From: Cryomorphaceae bacterium
GTDB lineage: Bacteria > Bacteroidota > Bacteroidia > Flavobacteriales_D > Crocinitomicaceae
Direction: 5' to 3'
Length of the DNA: 6,063 bases
Assembly (NCBI GenBank): GCA_027485365.1
Contig: JAIXRD010000130.1
Location: forward strand, 1 to 6,063
The notes under the pieces were generated by a model. That model ran no database searches. It had not been told where the DNA came from and saw only the letters and a program-made list of their open reading frames with translations. Below are positions 5,412 to 6,063 of this stretch, piece after piece; position 1 is the first letter of the stretch, and every line of letters starts with the position of its first letter. The translations under genes were made by a program, and so were the position numbers.

Positions 5412-6063
5412 ATGTTAGTAAAATTATATTCAAGCAGTGTATTTGGAATCACTGCTACCACCATCACTGTTGAGGTAAATATCGATAATGGATTAAATTT
5501 TTATTTGGTAGGACTACCAGATAATGCAGTCAAAGAGAGTCAACAACGCATTCGAGCAAGTTTTAAAAATAACGGATTTCATTTCCCAGGGAAAGAAATC
5601 ACCGTGAATTTAGCCCCGGCAGACATCCGGAAGGAAGGCTCTGTCTTTGACTTACCGATAGCCCTTGGAATCCTCGCTGCGAGTAATCAGCTAAGGCATG
5701 ATTGCCTTTCATCCTATCTCATCGTAGGTGAACTTTCCTTGGATGGTTCGCTTCAAGCTACGCGGGGGGTGTTAGCCATTGCCTTGCAAGCACGAGAAGA
5801 GGGATTTAAAGGAATCATCGTTCCAGAAATTAATGCCTCTGAAGCGGCGGTTATTGAGGGGCTTGAGGTATATGGCTTATCCAACTTAACTCAGGTTGTG
5901 AACTTCTTAAACGACCCAAGTTCTTGCTCCCCTGCAATAGCCCCTGCGATAGATGCACACGAGCAGGCAAACTTTGAAATTCCTGTAGATTTTAAAGAGG
6001 TTAAAGGACAGTTTGCAGTAAAACGCGCCTTTGAAATTGCAGCGGCAGGAGGGCATAACATTA
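5412..6063 (+). CDS. comM: YifB/ComM-family Mg-chelatase-like AAA+ ATPase, N-terminal part (runs off right edge)
   Basis: The first 217 residues are present. They cover the S5-fold/ChlI-type N-terminal domain of the YifB family: ITVEVNIDNGLNFYLVGLPD (18-37), AVKESQQRIRASF (39-51), ITVNLAPADIRKEG (63-76), FDLPIALGILAAS (79-91) and VGELSLDGSLQATRGV (105-120). The start of the AAA+ module follows, with VKGQ (197-200), KRAFEIAAAGGHN (204-216). The Walker A GxxGxGKT should lie within about ten residues beyond the window edge; family members are about 500 residues. The Vibrio cholerae homologue ComM is a hexameric helicase that promotes branch migration during natural transformation; the role in this organism is inferred only. 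The start at 5412 matches the usual N-terminus of the family. An in-frame ATG at 5355 would add 19 residues that do not resemble the family, so it is not preferred. The gene is divergent from the hypothetical gene, with 78 bases between starts. Confidence 0.93.
   Translation, partial: MLVKLYSSSVFGITATTITVEVNIDNGLNFYLVGLPDNAVKESQQRIRASFKNNGFHFPGKEITVNLAPADIRKEGSVFDLPIALGILAASNQLRHDCLSSYLIVGELSLDGSLQATRGVLAIALQAREEGFKGIIVPEINASEAAVIEGLEVYGLSNLTQVVNFLNDPSSCSPAIAPAIDAHEQANFEIPVDFKEVKGQFAVKRAFEIAAAGGHNI

Noticed and set aside
5234..5467. 77-codon minus-strand frame spanning the divergent region
   Set aside because: It would overlap both the 118-residue gene and the start of the ComM-like gene; the Cys/Phe-rich translation comes from reading the A/C-rich leader backwards.

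Overview
The window looks like ordinary chromosomal sequence from a member of the Bacteroidota, probably the Flavobacteriales; the family-level guess is weak. The evidence is lineage-typical gene content (a POTRA plus barrel outer-membrane protein with a Gln at the predicted signal-peptidase site, and prfA directly followed by pyrF), A-rich leaders without Shine-Dalgarno sites, and a perfect TAnnTTTG promoter element before prfA. All genes have similar base composition and none shows signs of recent transfer. I see no tRNA, rRNA, CRISPR array, insertion sequence or phage gene.

Layout: positions 1-2749 hold a minus-strand pair, an Omp85/TamA-like outer-membrane protein followed 3 bases later by a family-4-type glycosyltransferase that runs off the left edge. 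Positions 2750-2872 are a divergent promoter region with a 15-base palindrome. Positions 2873-3019 carry a tiny plus-strand lipoprotein gene (48 codons). A strong hairpin plus T-tract follows it, lying inside the 3' end of the convergent pyrF. Positions 3034-4928 are a minus-strand prfA-pyrF pair overlapping by one base (TAATG), with a likely promoter just before prfA. Positions 4977-5333 encode an unrecognised 118-residue protein on the minus strand. From 5412 to the right edge, a plus-strand gene encodes the N-terminal part of a YifB/ComM-type AAA+ ATPase, cut just before its Walker A motif.

Together the genes cover envelope biogenesis (Omp85 protein, glycosyltransferase, lipoprotein), translation termination (RF1), UMP synthesis (PyrF) and DNA processing (ComM-like). 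They do not form one pathway, and I found no convincing new multi-gene system. The points most worth a second look are the small lipoprotein gene with its terminator embedded in pyrF, and the nearly identical A/C-rich leader in front of the two plus-strand genes.
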